Of a stretch of 64,000 nucleotides of DNA, positions 1 to 8,320 are shown one piece after another; position 1 is the stretch's first letter, and every line of letters starts with the position of its first letter. Position numbers and translations under genes: made by a program. The stretch is taken from contig NZ_VJYD01000001.1 in the NCBI RefSeq assembly GCF_007341385.1, positions 124,001 through 188,000 on the forward strand. Direction: 5' to 3'. Origin of the DNA: Flavobacterium daemonense (lineage in GTDB: Bacteria; Bacteroidota; Bacteroidia; Flavobacteriales; Flavobacteriaceae). A model generated the notes under the pieces. That model had not been told where the DNA came from, did no database searches, and saw only the letters and a program-made list of their open reading frames with translations.

Positions 1-214
1 TTTTTATAAAAAAAGTCACTTAAAATTTAAAATTGAAAGAAAAAGCAACTGTTCAAATTTGATAGAAAAACATAAATAAAAGCAGTTTGAAGCAACGAAT
101 GTGAAGTGATTTTCCTTTAAGAAAAAAATAACAGCTGCAATTTCAATTCTAATGTTATTTTAATGTAGCACCAAAAATTTCGTCCTAACTTGCGCCCTAA
201 TAAATAGCAGAAAA

Positions 215-619
215 ATGTTGAGTAAAATTAAAAATAGTATTCTTTGCAAATGCGTTCACGCGTTGCTGATCGGCTATTTTTTAATGAATAGTGCAAACAT
301 TTCTGGAACACTTTCAAGAATCATAAACAACAATACAGAACAGTATTCTGTAAAAGGAATGACTTGCAATTTTTTGAAGAAAATATTCAAATGTGACAGA
401 ATTTCTGGGGAATTAGACGATTACGAAACCAAAGAAAACAAATCAACAAAACTAGGAAAAGGAATGCCTTTGTTTGAATATATTATTCCTTTTGATGCTG
501 CAATTTCAAGCCTTTATTTTCAGGTAGATGCTAAGGGTAAAAAGTATCTAAATAATCCTATTTCTTCACTTGGATTTCACGGCAAAATTCATTTGCGCCC
601 TCCACAAAATATTTCATAG
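215..619 (+). CDS. Hypothetical small membrane or exported protein, 134 aa
   Basis: I do not recognise a family. A hydrophobic stretch at residues 13-29 could be a signal anchor or signal peptide. The rest is polar and has two Cys residues around 51-60 (CNFLKKIFKCDR) and a Pro-Pro pair near the C-terminus. It stands alone, about 105 bp upstream of the export operon and on the same strand. No terminator is evident between them, so it could be a leader gene of that operon or an independent gene. Codon use looks like that of its neighbours. The start was chosen as the first ATG before the hydrophobic segment. Confidence 0.55.
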   Translation: MLSKIKNSILCKCVHALLIGYFLMNSANISGTLSRIINNNTEQYSVKGMTCNFLKKIFKCDRISGELDDYETKENKSTKLGKGMPLFEYIIPFDAAISSLYFQVDAKGKKYLNNPISSLGFHGKIHLRPPQNIS

Positions 620-724
620 ACAGCATTTTTCTTTTTCTGAAGAAAATCACATACTAAAATCTATAGTATAGGTTTTTTCGTATGTAAACAATTATCTGTT
701 AATGTAATATTTATAAATCATTTC

Positions 725-2380
725 ATGACACCTTTAAAACGTTTTTACAATTTGCTCACGCTGGACAAGCGCGATGTCTATCAAATTATATTTTATGCGG
801 CATTTGCCGGTTTAGTAAATCTTTCGCTTCCTTTAGGAATTCAAGCCATTATCAATTTTATTCAAAGCGGACAATTGAGTGTTTCTTGGATTGTATTGGT
901 AATTCTGGTAACAATTGGAGTTGGTTTTGGTGGGGTTCTTACCATTTTGCAACTAAGAATTGTTGAGAATCTCCAACAGCGAATTTTTGTGCGTTCTTCG
1001 TTTGAATTCGCCTACAGAATGCCTTTAATCAAATTCAAAGAAATGTATTCAGAATACGCGCCCGAAAAAGCAAACCGTTTTTTCGATACGCTTATGGTTC
1101 AAAAAGGAACTGCAAAACTGCTTCTTGATTTTTGTACTGCTTTCTTGCAAGTAGGACTCGGAATCATATTATTAGTCTTGTATCATTCCTTTTTTATGGT
1201 AATTGGGCTTTTGTTCATGGTCATTTTATACATCATTTTTAAATTCTCCTATAAAGATGGTTTGGAAACGAGTCTTAACGAATCAAAATTCAAATATAAA
1301 GTAGCAGCTTGGCTTCAGGAAATAGCGCGAAATCGCGAAAGCTTTCGCAAAAAAAGCGGTTTTGAATATGCCTTGAAACGCAATGACGGCTATGTGACAA
1401 AATATGTTGATTACCGAGAAAAACACTTTCAGGTAATGAAAAAACAATACATTCAGCTTACTGTTTTTAAAGTAATTGTTACAGCTGCCTTATTGTCGAT
1501 TGGTGGTTTTCTGGTAATTCACCATCAAATGAACATTGGGCAGTTTGTGGCAGCTGAGATTGTTATCGTTTTGCTAATCAATTCGGTAGAGAAAATCATT
1601 TTCGGATTAGAATCTTTTTATGATGTTTTGACTTCTGTAGAAAAAATTGGTCAAGTTACCGATATGGAAACGTCTTGTATTCCAGAAAAGTCTGCAATAA
1701 GTGAGGCCGGAATTACTATTGAAACCGAAAGTGTTGCCTACAATTATCCGGAACACAACAAAAAATCGCTTAAAAATATTAATCTGAAAATTAATCAAGG
1801 CGAAAAAATAATATTGCGAGGAACAAACGGTGCTGGAAAAAGTACATTGCTTCGAATGCTTGCTGGATTATTAGAACCAGAAAGCGGCGAAATGTATGTA
1901 ACCGACAGTTTCATGAATCGTCTTGATGAAGACAGCTACAGAGCGCAGGCAGGAACTTATTTGCAAGGCGATACTCTTTTTGCAGGAACAATTCGAGAGA
2001 ATATTCTTTTTGGAAATGAAGCACTTAACAACGACGATTTAAAATGGGCTTTAGACAGCGTGGGTCTTACGCCAGATATTAAAACGTTCCCAAATGGTCT
2101 AGATCATCAGGTTCATCCGGGCGGACATGAACTTTCGGCTTCTGATATTCAGAAGATTTTGCTAGCAAGAAGTATCGTTCATAAACCGAATATTTTATTT
2201 CTTGAAGATCCTGTTGATAAAATGGACGAACTGACTTCTGGAAAAATTGTTGATTTTCTACTTTCTGATGAAAATGACTGGACGGTAATCGTAACTTCTA
2301 AAAATGATATTTGGAAGAATAAATGCGGTCGTATGATCACCATCGACGACGGGAAAATTATTAACGACCTAAAGCTATAA
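725..2380 (+). CDS. ABC transporter, fused permease/ATP-binding protein with degenerate NBD
   Basis: 551 aa with the exporter half-transporter layout. Residues about 15-310 are the membrane domain with several hydrophobic helices, and about 325-551 are the nucleotide-binding domain. Walker A is intact (GTNGAGKST, about residues 366-374). The other motifs are eroded. The LSGGQ signature reads LSASD (about 470), Walker B ends in LFLED instead of LDE (about 495), and the H-loop position reads TSKND without His (about 525). There is no N-terminal C39 peptidase domain, so cleavage of double-glycine leaders is not indicated. It is followed 2 bp later by an HlyD-like adaptor and then a TolC-like channel, forming a type I-like export operon. 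The substrate is unknown. In the family, such motif losses usually mean poor or no ATP hydrolysis. Confidence 0.9.
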   Translation: MTPLKRFYNLLTLDKRDVYQIIFYAAFAGLVNLSLPLGIQAIINFIQSGQLSVSWIVLVILVTIGVGFGGVLTILQLRIVENLQQRIFVRSSFEFAYRMPLIKFKEMYSEYAPEKANRFFDTLMVQKGTAKLLLDFCTAFLQVGLGIILLVLYHSFFMVIGLLFMVILYIIFKFSYKDGLETSLNESKFKYKVAAWLQEIARNRESFRKKSGFEYALKRNDGYVTKYVDYREKHFQVMKKQYIQLTVFKVIVTAALLSIGGFLVIHHQMNIGQFVAAEIVIVLLINSVEKIIFGLESFYDVLTSVEKIGQVTDMETSCIPEKSAISEAGITIETESVAYNYPEHNKKSLKNINLKINQGEKIILRGTNGAGKSTLLRMLAGLLEPESGEMYVTDSFMNRLDEDSYRAQAGTYLQGDTLFAGTIRENILFGNEALNNDDLKWALDSVGLTPDIKTFPNGLDHQVHPGGHELSASDIQKILLARSIVHKPNILFLEDPVDKMDELTSGKIVDFLLSDENDWTVIVTSKNDIWKNKCGRMITIDDGKIINDLKL

Positions 2381-2382
2381 TC

Positions 2383-3738
2383 ATGCTCAATATATCTAAA
2401 GATAATAACATACTTATAACTCCGGGAAAATACACGTCGATTACAAATGTGGCCCGAAGACCTCATTATAAATTTTTAAATAAAGTCATCATCGGATTTT
2501 TAGTGTTTGCTGTTGGATGCCTTTTTCTGCCATGGACGCAAAATATTTCTGGAAGCGGTGCTGTTACGACATTAAAACCGGACCAAAGACCACAAACTGT
2601 TCATAACGCCATTGCCGGAAGAATAGAAAAATGGTACGTGCAAGAAGGTGATTATGTCAAAAAAGGCGATACAATTGTTTTTATTTCTGAAGTAAAAGAG
2701 GATTATTTAGATCCAAATCTTGTTGGGAATACAAAACAACAAGTCGATGCTAAAAAAATGGCCGTCGAATCGTATGGCGACAAAGTAAATTCGCTTGAAG
2801 TTCAAGCAAAATCGCTTTCTACAGAAAGAGAATTAAAATTACAACAGGCGCAGAATAAAATAAGACAGTCACAGCTTAAAATCAAAAGTGACAGCATGGA
2901 TTTAGAAGCTGTAAAAACGCAGTTGCGAATCGCTAAAACACAATTTGATCGTTCGACGGCTTTAAACAAAGAGGGCTTAAAACCAATGACTGATGTGGAG
3001 CAGAAAAGATTAAAACTTCAGGAATCTGAAGCATATATCATTACACAGCAAAACAAGCTTTTAAGCAGCAAAAACGAATTGATTAATGCAAAAGTAGAAA
3101 TCAACCGAATCATCGCCGAATATTCAGAGAAGATTTCGAAATCAAACAGCGATAAATTCACCGCTTTGAGTACGCAATATGATACAGAAGCTCAGGTAAA
3201 CAAGCTTCAAAATCAGTATGTAAATTACAGTCTGAGAAACGGTTTGTACTACATTACAGCACCACAAAGCGGATACGTAAACCGTGCTTTGTTGGCAGGT
3301 CTTGGAGAAACAATTAAAGAAGGAACTCCAATTGTGAGCATCATGCCGTCAAGTTATGACATTGCAGTTGAAACTTATGTTGATCCAATCGATCTTCCAT
3401 TAGTGCATCGCGGTGCAAAAGTCCGCGTTTGGTTTGACGGTTGGCCCCGAATCGTATTTTCTGGATGGCCAGGATTATCTTATGGAACTTATGGTGGAAG
3501 AATCGTGGCAATCGAAAATTTCATTAGCTCCAATGGAAAATACCGAGTACTGATTTCGCCTGACGGAGAAGACAACAAATGGCCAAAAGAATTAAGTATT
3601 GGAGCAGGAGCACAGAGTATTGCTTTATTAGAAACCGTTTCTGTATGGTATGAAATATGGCGAAACCTGAATGGTTTTCCGCCAAATTATTATAAGGCAG
3701 ATGAAAAAGAAGCAAAAAATGGAAAGGACAAAAAATAA
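2383..3738 (+). CDS. HlyD-family periplasmic adaptor (membrane fusion protein)
   Basis: 451 aa. A short cytoplasmic N-terminus is followed by one membrane helix (about residues 34-52) and then a lipoyl/barrel-sandwich half with the motif AIAGRIEKWYVQEGDYVKKG (about 73-92). A long coiled-coil hairpin spans about 110-265. The second lipoyl half (ITAPQSGYVNRAL) and a beta-barrel region follow. This is the standard architecture of type I secretion adaptors that bridge an inner-membrane ABC protein to an outer-membrane channel. The gene starts 2 bp after the ABC gene and its end overlaps the start of the TolC-like gene, so the three are almost certainly co-transcribed and form one complex. Confidence 0.93.
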   Translation: MLNISKDNNILITPGKYTSITNVARRPHYKFLNKVIIGFLVFAVGCLFLPWTQNISGSGAVTTLKPDQRPQTVHNAIAGRIEKWYVQEGDYVKKGDTIVFISEVKEDYLDPNLVGNTKQQVDAKKMAVESYGDKVNSLEVQAKSLSTERELKLQQAQNKIRQSQLKIKSDSMDLEAVKTQLRIAKTQFDRSTALNKEGLKPMTDVEQKRLKLQESEAYIITQQNKLLSSKNELINAKVEINRIIAEYSEKISKSNSDKFTALSTQYDTEAQVNKLQNQYVNYSLRNGLYYITAPQSGYVNRALLAGLGETIKEGTPIVSIMPSSYDIAVETYVDPIDLPLVHRGAKVRVWFDGWPRIVFSGWPGLSYGTYGGRIVAIENFISSNGKYRVLISPDGEDNKWPKELSIGAGAQSIALLETVSVWYEIWRNLNGFPPNYYKADEKEAKNGKDKK

Positions 3739-5137
3739 ATTGAAAAATGTTGTAATACTGTTTTCTTTCTTGTTTTTATTCGGGTTTTCGGTTTCGTACA
3801 GTCAGGATTTTCATAAAGAAGAATTGAGTTACAGCGAGTTTTTAGGATATGTAAAAAAGTATCATCCGTTGGTAAAACAAGCGAATCTTGAAATCAGCAA
3901 TGCACAAGCTGCGCTGATGGTGGCGCGAGGCGGATTTGATCCAAAAATTGAAGTTGATTACAGTAAAAAAGAGTTTAAGGGAACCGAATATTATTCGCTT
4001 TTAAACAGCAGTTTTAAAATCCCGACTTGGTACGGAATCGAAATAAAAGCGGGTTTTGATGATACGGATGGACAATATTACAATCCGCAGAACAAAACTC
4101 CTGATGCAGGTTTGACTTCACTTGGCGTAAGCGTTGCTCTTGGACAAGGAATGTTTATTAATCAGCGAATGGCGGATGTTAGAGAAGGAAAATTGCAATT
4201 GAAATTAAGTGATGCACAACGAAAACTGAAAGCAATCGAGGTTTTATACAAAGCCAGCGAAGCGTATTTTGAATGGAGAAAAAGCTATAACGAAGCTGCA
4301 CTTTATAATCGATATTTAGGTTTTGCAAGTACACGTTTTGCCGGTGTAAAAAAACTGATCGAATTGGGCGACGCTCCAGCAATTGACAGCGTGGAAGCTG
4401 GAATTACAGTCAGAAACAGACAGCTGAATGTTGAAAATGGAAATTTGAAATTGGCTAAAGCCAAATTGTATCTGTCCAATTATTTATGGATTGAGAATGT
4501 TCCGGTGGAATTAGACGAAATGGTAAAACCGGAAGAAAATCTGATTCAGACATTGGAACTAACTTTAAAAACAGATGCTATGATGGTCAATGTTGAAAGT
4601 TTAGAATCGCATCCAAAACTTCAAGCTTTGGAAACAAAAATGGATATGCTGGAAATAAACAGAAAATTGAAGGCAAATTCCTTGCTTCCTAAGTTGAATG
4701 TGGGTTACAATTATATTTCAGAACCTTCGTATTTCAGTTCTTTCAATGCTGATGATTATAAGTTTAACGTCGATTTCAGCATTCCGATTTTCTTGAGAAA
4801 AGAAAGAGGAAGCTTGAAAATAGCAAAATTTAAAATCCAGGATATAAAGTTTGATATTGAACAGCAAAAATTGGAACTTAAAAACAAAATTAAAGCACAA
4901 CAGACAGAAATTGCGTCCTTGAAAAAGCAAAAAAATGTCATTGATAATTTGGTAAAAGATTATTTGACCATGCTGACATCAGAGGAAAAACTGTTTTCAT
5001 TTGGCGAAAGCTCGATTTTCTTGATTAATTCCAGAGAAAATAATTTGGTTAGTGCAAAACTGTCACAAATCAGCATCGAAAATCAATTCTATATTTCAAA
5101 TGCTGAATTGTATAAAATACTGGCGAATCCAGATTAA
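3719..5137 (+). CDS. TolC-family outer-membrane channel protein
   Basis: Two tandem long helical repeats typical of TolC/OEP proteins occupy about residues 40-470 and should form the trimeric outer-membrane and periplasmic tunnel. The reading frame is open from ATG codons at 3671 and 3701. I prefer the ATG at 3719 because translation from there begins MERTKNKLKNVVILF and gives a standard Sec signal peptide ending near SVSYSQ. The longer forms would place about 16 extra residues before it, inside the adaptor gene. The overlap with the adaptor is then 20 bp. It is the last gene of the export operon and is followed by a strong terminator at 5180-5217. Length and shape are normal for the family. 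Confidence 0.92.
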   Translation: MERTKNKLKNVVILFSFLFLFGFSVSYSQDFHKEELSYSEFLGYVKKYHPLVKQANLEISNAQAALMVARGGFDPKIEVDYSKKEFKGTEYYSLLNSSFKIPTWYGIEIKAGFDDTDGQYYNPQNKTPDAGLTSLGVSVALGQGMFINQRMADVREGKLQLKLSDAQRKLKAIEVLYKASEAYFEWRKSYNEAALYNRYLGFASTRFAGVKKLIELGDAPAIDSVEAGITVRNRQLNVENGNLKLAKAKLYLSNYLWIENVPVELDEMVKPEENLIQTLELTLKTDAMMVNVESLESHPKLQALETKMDMLEINRKLKANSLLPKLNVGYNYISEPSYFSSFNADDYKFNVDFSIPIFLRKERGSLKIAKFKIQDIKFDIEQQKLELKNKIKAQQTEIASLKKQKNVIDNLVKDYLTMLTSEEKLFSFGESSIFLINSRENNLVSAKLSQISIENQFYISNAELYKILANPD

Positions 5138-5179
5138 AAAAGTTTTTTTTGGTTGCTTAGTTGTTTGGTTATATTGAGG

Positions 5180-5217
5180 AAACAGCAGTAATTTATTTAC
5201 TGCTGTTTTTGTTTTTT
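5180..5217 (+). terminator. Intrinsic terminator after export operon
   Basis: A perfect 12-bp stem (arms 5180-5191 and 5197-5208, reading AAACAGCAGTAA and its complement) has a 5-nt loop and is followed by a T-rich tract. It lies 43 bp after the TolC-like stop codon. Confidence 0.88.
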
Positions 5218-5231
5218 TATCCGTTGCGTGA

Positions 5232-5385
5232 AATTTAAACACATAGAAACATAGTTGCAGAATGCTTAAAAAAGGCGTTTCACTTCATCACAACAAACAT
5301 AGTTGTCTATGTGTGAGAAACTTGTTTCTTTCCCAACTCTTTTTTTTTTAGATAAAGAAATGCTATGTTTCTATGTGTTTAAATT
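5232..5385 (+). repeat. MITE-like intergenic element, copy A
   Basis: The element is bounded by perfect 23-bp terminal inverted repeats at 5232-5254 and 5363-5385 (core CACATAGAAACATAG). The interior carries the conserved words AAAAAAGGCGTTTCACTT and an internal CTATGTGTGAGAAACTTGTTTC segment. Related copies lie at 5500-5724, 37217-37359 and 40813-40950. No open reading frame is present, so it would depend on enzymes supplied elsewhere if it moves. Confidence 0.8.
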
Positions 5386-5400
5386 AATTTTTCACTTTTG

Positions 5401-5495
5401 AGAATGGCATACGGATCACACCGATTAAACGGATTTTATATAATATCAGTGAAAACCCGATTAACCCGCGTCATCTGTGTGCTTTATTCCGCTTA
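5401..5495. repeat. Second intergenic repeat family, copy 1
   Basis: About 95 bp carrying ACGGATTTTATATAATATC and AACCCGATTAACCCGCGTCA, then CTGTGTGCTTTATT. It is nearly the same as 5745-5835. With the adjacent MITE-like element it forms a composite unit present twice in tandem in this gap. Confidence 0.75.
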
Positions 5496-5499
5496 AGCC

Positions 5500-5724
5500 A
5501 ATTTAAACACATAGAAACATAGTTCTGGAACGCTTAAAAAAGGTGTTTCACTTCATCATAACAAACATAGGTTTATTTGTTTCTCGCAGATTAGGCAGAT
5601 GAGCAGATTTTTTATTTTTTATATCTCTTTTTTTTAAAGTTTCGTCTATGTGTTAGAAACTAGTTTCTTTCCCAACTCTTTTTTTTTTAGATAAAGAAAT
5701 GCTATGTTTCTATGTGTTTAAATT
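5500..5724 (+). repeat. MITE-like intergenic element, copy B (with internal insertion)
   Basis: The 23-bp terminal inverted repeats are identical to copy A, at 5500-5522 and 5702-5724. The interior matches copy A, but about 70 extra bases (around 5570-5640, containing CGCAGATTAGGCAGATGAGC) interrupt the middle. That makes it longer than the other copies. Confidence 0.8.
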
Positions 5725-5744
5725 AATTTAACCTTTGCCTATGT

Positions 5745-5835
5745 CACACAAATGGCACGGATGAAACGGATTCTATATAATATCAGTGAAAACCCGATTA
5801 ACCCGCGTCATCAGTGTGCTTTATTATGCTTAAGC
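5745..5835. repeat. Second intergenic repeat family, copy 2
   Basis: It repeats 5401-5495 with few changes (ATATAATATCAGTGAAAACC, then GATTAACCCGCGTCATCAGT). It is immediately upstream of the hybrid kinase gene. With 5232-5499 it makes the 758-bp gap a tandem duplication of one composite repeat. I see no gene in this gap. Confidence 0.75.
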
Positions 5836-5895
5836 TAGAATTTATGCGGAATTTTGATCGAAATACAGTAACTTTATAGCCCTTACCATTAAGAA

Positions 5896-7881
5896 ATGAG
5901 CATAGAAAACCCAGTTCCAGACAACGAATTTGAACGTTTAGCAGCCTTAAAACGTTATAACATATTAGACACACTTCCAGATCATGCTTTTGATGATGCA
6001 ACAAAACTTGTTTCGTACATATGTGGTGTTCCAATTGCACATATTTCGTTTATTGACGAAAGCAGGCAATGGTTTAAATCTGAAATAGGAATAGGAGTTT
6101 CAGAAGTGCCGCGCGAAATCAGTTTTTGTAAATACACCATATTGGAATCAGAAATGGTCGAGATAAACGACACATTTTTGAATGAACGTTTAAAAGATGA
6201 TCCAAATGTTACTGGCGGTTTCAAAGTACGATTTTACGCTGGAGTACCACTGACAACCCCAGACGGATTCAATATTGGAACTATCTGTGCGATAGACCAC
6301 GTAACGAAAACACTTGATGAAAATCAGCGAAATGCGCTTTCGATTATTGCAAAGCACGTTATCAATCAATTAGAAATTCAGACAAAAAATATTGAGTTGG
6401 CAGCTCAGAAAAAAATCGCCGAAAGAGCCGTTTTTGCCAAAGACAGTTTTTTGGCCAATATGAGTCATGAAATCAGAACGCCATTAAATGCCATTATTGG
6501 TTTTACAGATCTTTTGGCACAAACTGAACTCGACGAAACACAACGCGATTATATTGACAGCGTGCAGATTGCGGGCGAAAACTTGCTTTTGATTGTCAAC
6601 GATATTCTGGATTTGTCAAAAATCGAATCGGGAAATTTAGCTATTGATTCGGAGCCTTTTAATTTAAAAAAGACATTGAAACATGTTTATAATTTATTAA
6701 AAGTAAAAGTTCCGAAAGAGGTAGAATTTAATCTCTTTCTGGATGCAGATATGCCTGAAACTGTTGTAGGCGACCAAGTGCGATTAAATCAGATTTTGGT
6801 CAACTTGATAGGCAACGCATTGAAGTTCACGCACGATGGCGAAGTTACCGTTTCTGTCAAAAAAGTAGAGGAAACAGAGGATCATTATTCACTTCGATTT
6901 TCTGTAAAAGATACCGGAATTGGTATTCCGGAAGACAAACTCAAAACTATTTTTGAACGTTTTACACAAGCCGAAGAAAGTACAACTCGAAGATTTGGCG
7001 GCACCGGACTCGGATTAAATATCGTAAAACAGCTAGTTGAATTGCAAAATGCTCAAATTCAAGTAAAAAGCAAAGAGGGAAGAGGTTCAGAATTTTTCTT
7101 TATTTTAAATTATAAAAAAGCTTCGGCAATAGTTGCGCCTGTAAAACCTTTGTCAAAAAATGAACTTGGCAATCTAAAGATATTGCTTTGCGAAGACAAT
7201 ATTTTGAACCAAAAGTTAGTGCGAAGCGTAATTCAAAATTTTGGATTTGAATTGGATATTGCTGAAAATGGGGAAGAAGGAATTGAACTTTTATCTCAAA
7301 ATAAATATGATTTGATTCTGATGGATTTGCAGATGCCAGTCAAAGATGGTTATCAGACAACGGAATATATCAGAAACGAAATGAATTTGAATATCCCAAT
7401 TATTGCAATGACAGCACATTCGCTTGTTGGTGAGCAGGAACGCTGTTATAAAGTTGGGATGAACGCTTATGTGCCAAAACCGTTTAAACAGGCCGTACTT
7501 TTAAAAACAATAAAAACGGTAATGAGCCAAGATTTGGAACAGGAAAAAAAGCGAATTATTGATTTTTCTATTTTGGACGAAATGGCTTGCGATGATCCAA
7601 ATTTCAGGAAAGAAATGATCAATCTGTTTATAGAAAAAATTCCGGCTCAAACAGAGCAATTGGCAGAAGCATTCAAAAACAACGAACACGATACGGTAAA
7701 AAAAATGGCGCATAACATGAAATCAAGTTTGGATATTTTCATGCTGAGCGATTTGACGAATTGTTTGTCGATTATTGAAGATGAAGCTGCAAGAGGTGAA
7801 TTTACATCTGAAACGCCCGATAAGCTAAATATTTTAAAATGTGGGATCGAGGAGACCGTTAAAATCTTAAAGGAACTTTGA
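5896..7881 (+). CDS. Hybrid sensor histidine kinase: GAF, HisKA, HATPase, REC, HPt
   Basis: 661 aa and soluble, with no membrane segment. Residues about 10-155 form a GAF sensor of the type that begins RLAALKRYNILDT. The HisKA dimer domain follows, with phosphoacceptor His191 in NMSHEIRTPLN. The HATPase domain (about 290-415) has N, G1 (DTGIGI) and G2 (GGTGLGL) boxes. The receiver domain (about 428-540) has Asp477 in LMDLQMP. The C-terminal HPt domain has His606 in MAHNMKSS. All four phosphotransfer residues are present, so one polypeptide can run a complete His-Asp-His relay. The receiver gene 73 bp downstream is the obvious final acceptor. Further downstream are polysaccharide synthesis and secretion genes, suggesting the relay controls them. 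Confidence 0.93.
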   Translation: MSIENPVPDNEFERLAALKRYNILDTLPDHAFDDATKLVSYICGVPIAHISFIDESRQWFKSEIGIGVSEVPREISFCKYTILESEMVEINDTFLNERLKDDPNVTGGFKVRFYAGVPLTTPDGFNIGTICAIDHVTKTLDENQRNALSIIAKHVINQLEIQTKNIELAAQKKIAERAVFAKDSFLANMSHEIRTPLNAIIGFTDLLAQTELDETQRDYIDSVQIAGENLLLIVNDILDLSKIESGNLAIDSEPFNLKKTLKHVYNLLKVKVPKEVEFNLFLDADMPETVVGDQVRLNQILVNLIGNALKFTHDGEVTVSVKKVEETEDHYSLRFSVKDTGIGIPEDKLKTIFERFTQAEESTTRRFGGTGLGLNIVKQLVELQNAQIQVKSKEGRGSEFFFILNYKKASAIVAPVKPLSKNELGNLKILLCEDNILNQKLVRSVIQNFGFELDIAENGEEGIELLSQNKYDLILMDLQMPVKDGYQTTEYIRNEMNLNIPIIAMTAHSLVGEQERCYKVGMNAYVPKPFKQAVLLKTIKTVMSQDLEQEKKRIIDFSILDEMACDDPNFRKEMINLFIEKIPAQTEQLAEAFKNNEHDTVKKMAHNMKSSLDIFMLSDLTNCLSIIEDEAARGEFTSETPDKLNILKCGIEETVKILKEL

Positions 7882-7954
7882 TAAAAAAGAAATAAGCCTT
7901 AGCTTTACATATACGCCTATATAAATCGAATTTTGCCTCCAAATACAAGTACCA

Positions 7955-8320
7955 ATGAGAATAGTTTTAGCCGAAGATAATGATATCCTACGCAAATCAT
8001 TGTCTTTTTTTCTAGAGTCTAAAGGATTTACTGTTGACCAGTTTTCTGACGGAAAAGATGCGCTTGAAGCCATCGAAAAAAATAATTACGACCTAGTTTT
8101 AACCGATATAAATATGCCCGGCATCAGCGGAATGGAAATTACGCAACATGTCAGGGAAACCATCAATTCTGATGTTCCTATCATTATACTTACTTCTTCC
8201 GGCGTTGAGCAGACAGAGCTGGATTCTTTTGACATTGGTGCAAATGAATTTATTGCAAAACCAATAAGTCCCGCTGTTCTTTTAGTCCGAATTAATAAGC
8301 TGTTAAAAATCAAAGCTTAA
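7955..8320 (+). CDS. Single-domain response regulator (receiver only)
   Basis: 121 aa covering one CheY-like receiver and nothing else. The acidic pair is in LAEDND near the N-terminus, the phosphoacceptor is Asp51 in LVLTDINMPG, a Thr/Ser switch residue is in ILTSSG, and Lys is in AKPISP near the end. Without an output domain it must act by protein contact or pass phosphate on. It sits between the HPt-containing kinase and the YaiO-like gene. Its stop codon overlaps the next ATG by one base (TAATG), implying translational coupling with the polysaccharide genes. It may bind the HEAT protein or the glycosyltransferase. That is inference. Confidence 0.93.
   Translation: MRIVLAEDNDILRKSLSFFLESKGFTVDQFSDGKDALEAIEKNNYDLVLTDINMPGISGMEITQHVRETINSDVPIIILTSSGVEQTELDSFDIGANEFIAKPISPAVLLVRINKLLKIKA

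Noticed and set aside
1..214. Regulatory elements at the left edge
   Set aside because: The segment is AT-rich without a clear TAnnTTTG promoter, stem or ORF. Nothing could be supported.
3671..3718. Longer start for the TolC-like protein
   Set aside because: The extension would put about 16 charged and unrelated residues before the signal peptide. The ATG at 3719 gives a typical Sec signal.
725..5137. Bacteriocin or double-glycine peptide exporter
   Set aside because: The ABC protein has no C39 peptidase domain and no precursor peptide with a GG leader was found beside it.
5138..5895. Possible small RNA or gene in the 758-bp gap
   Set aside because: The gap is explained by a terminator and a tandem pair of composite repeats, and no ORF with coding character remains.
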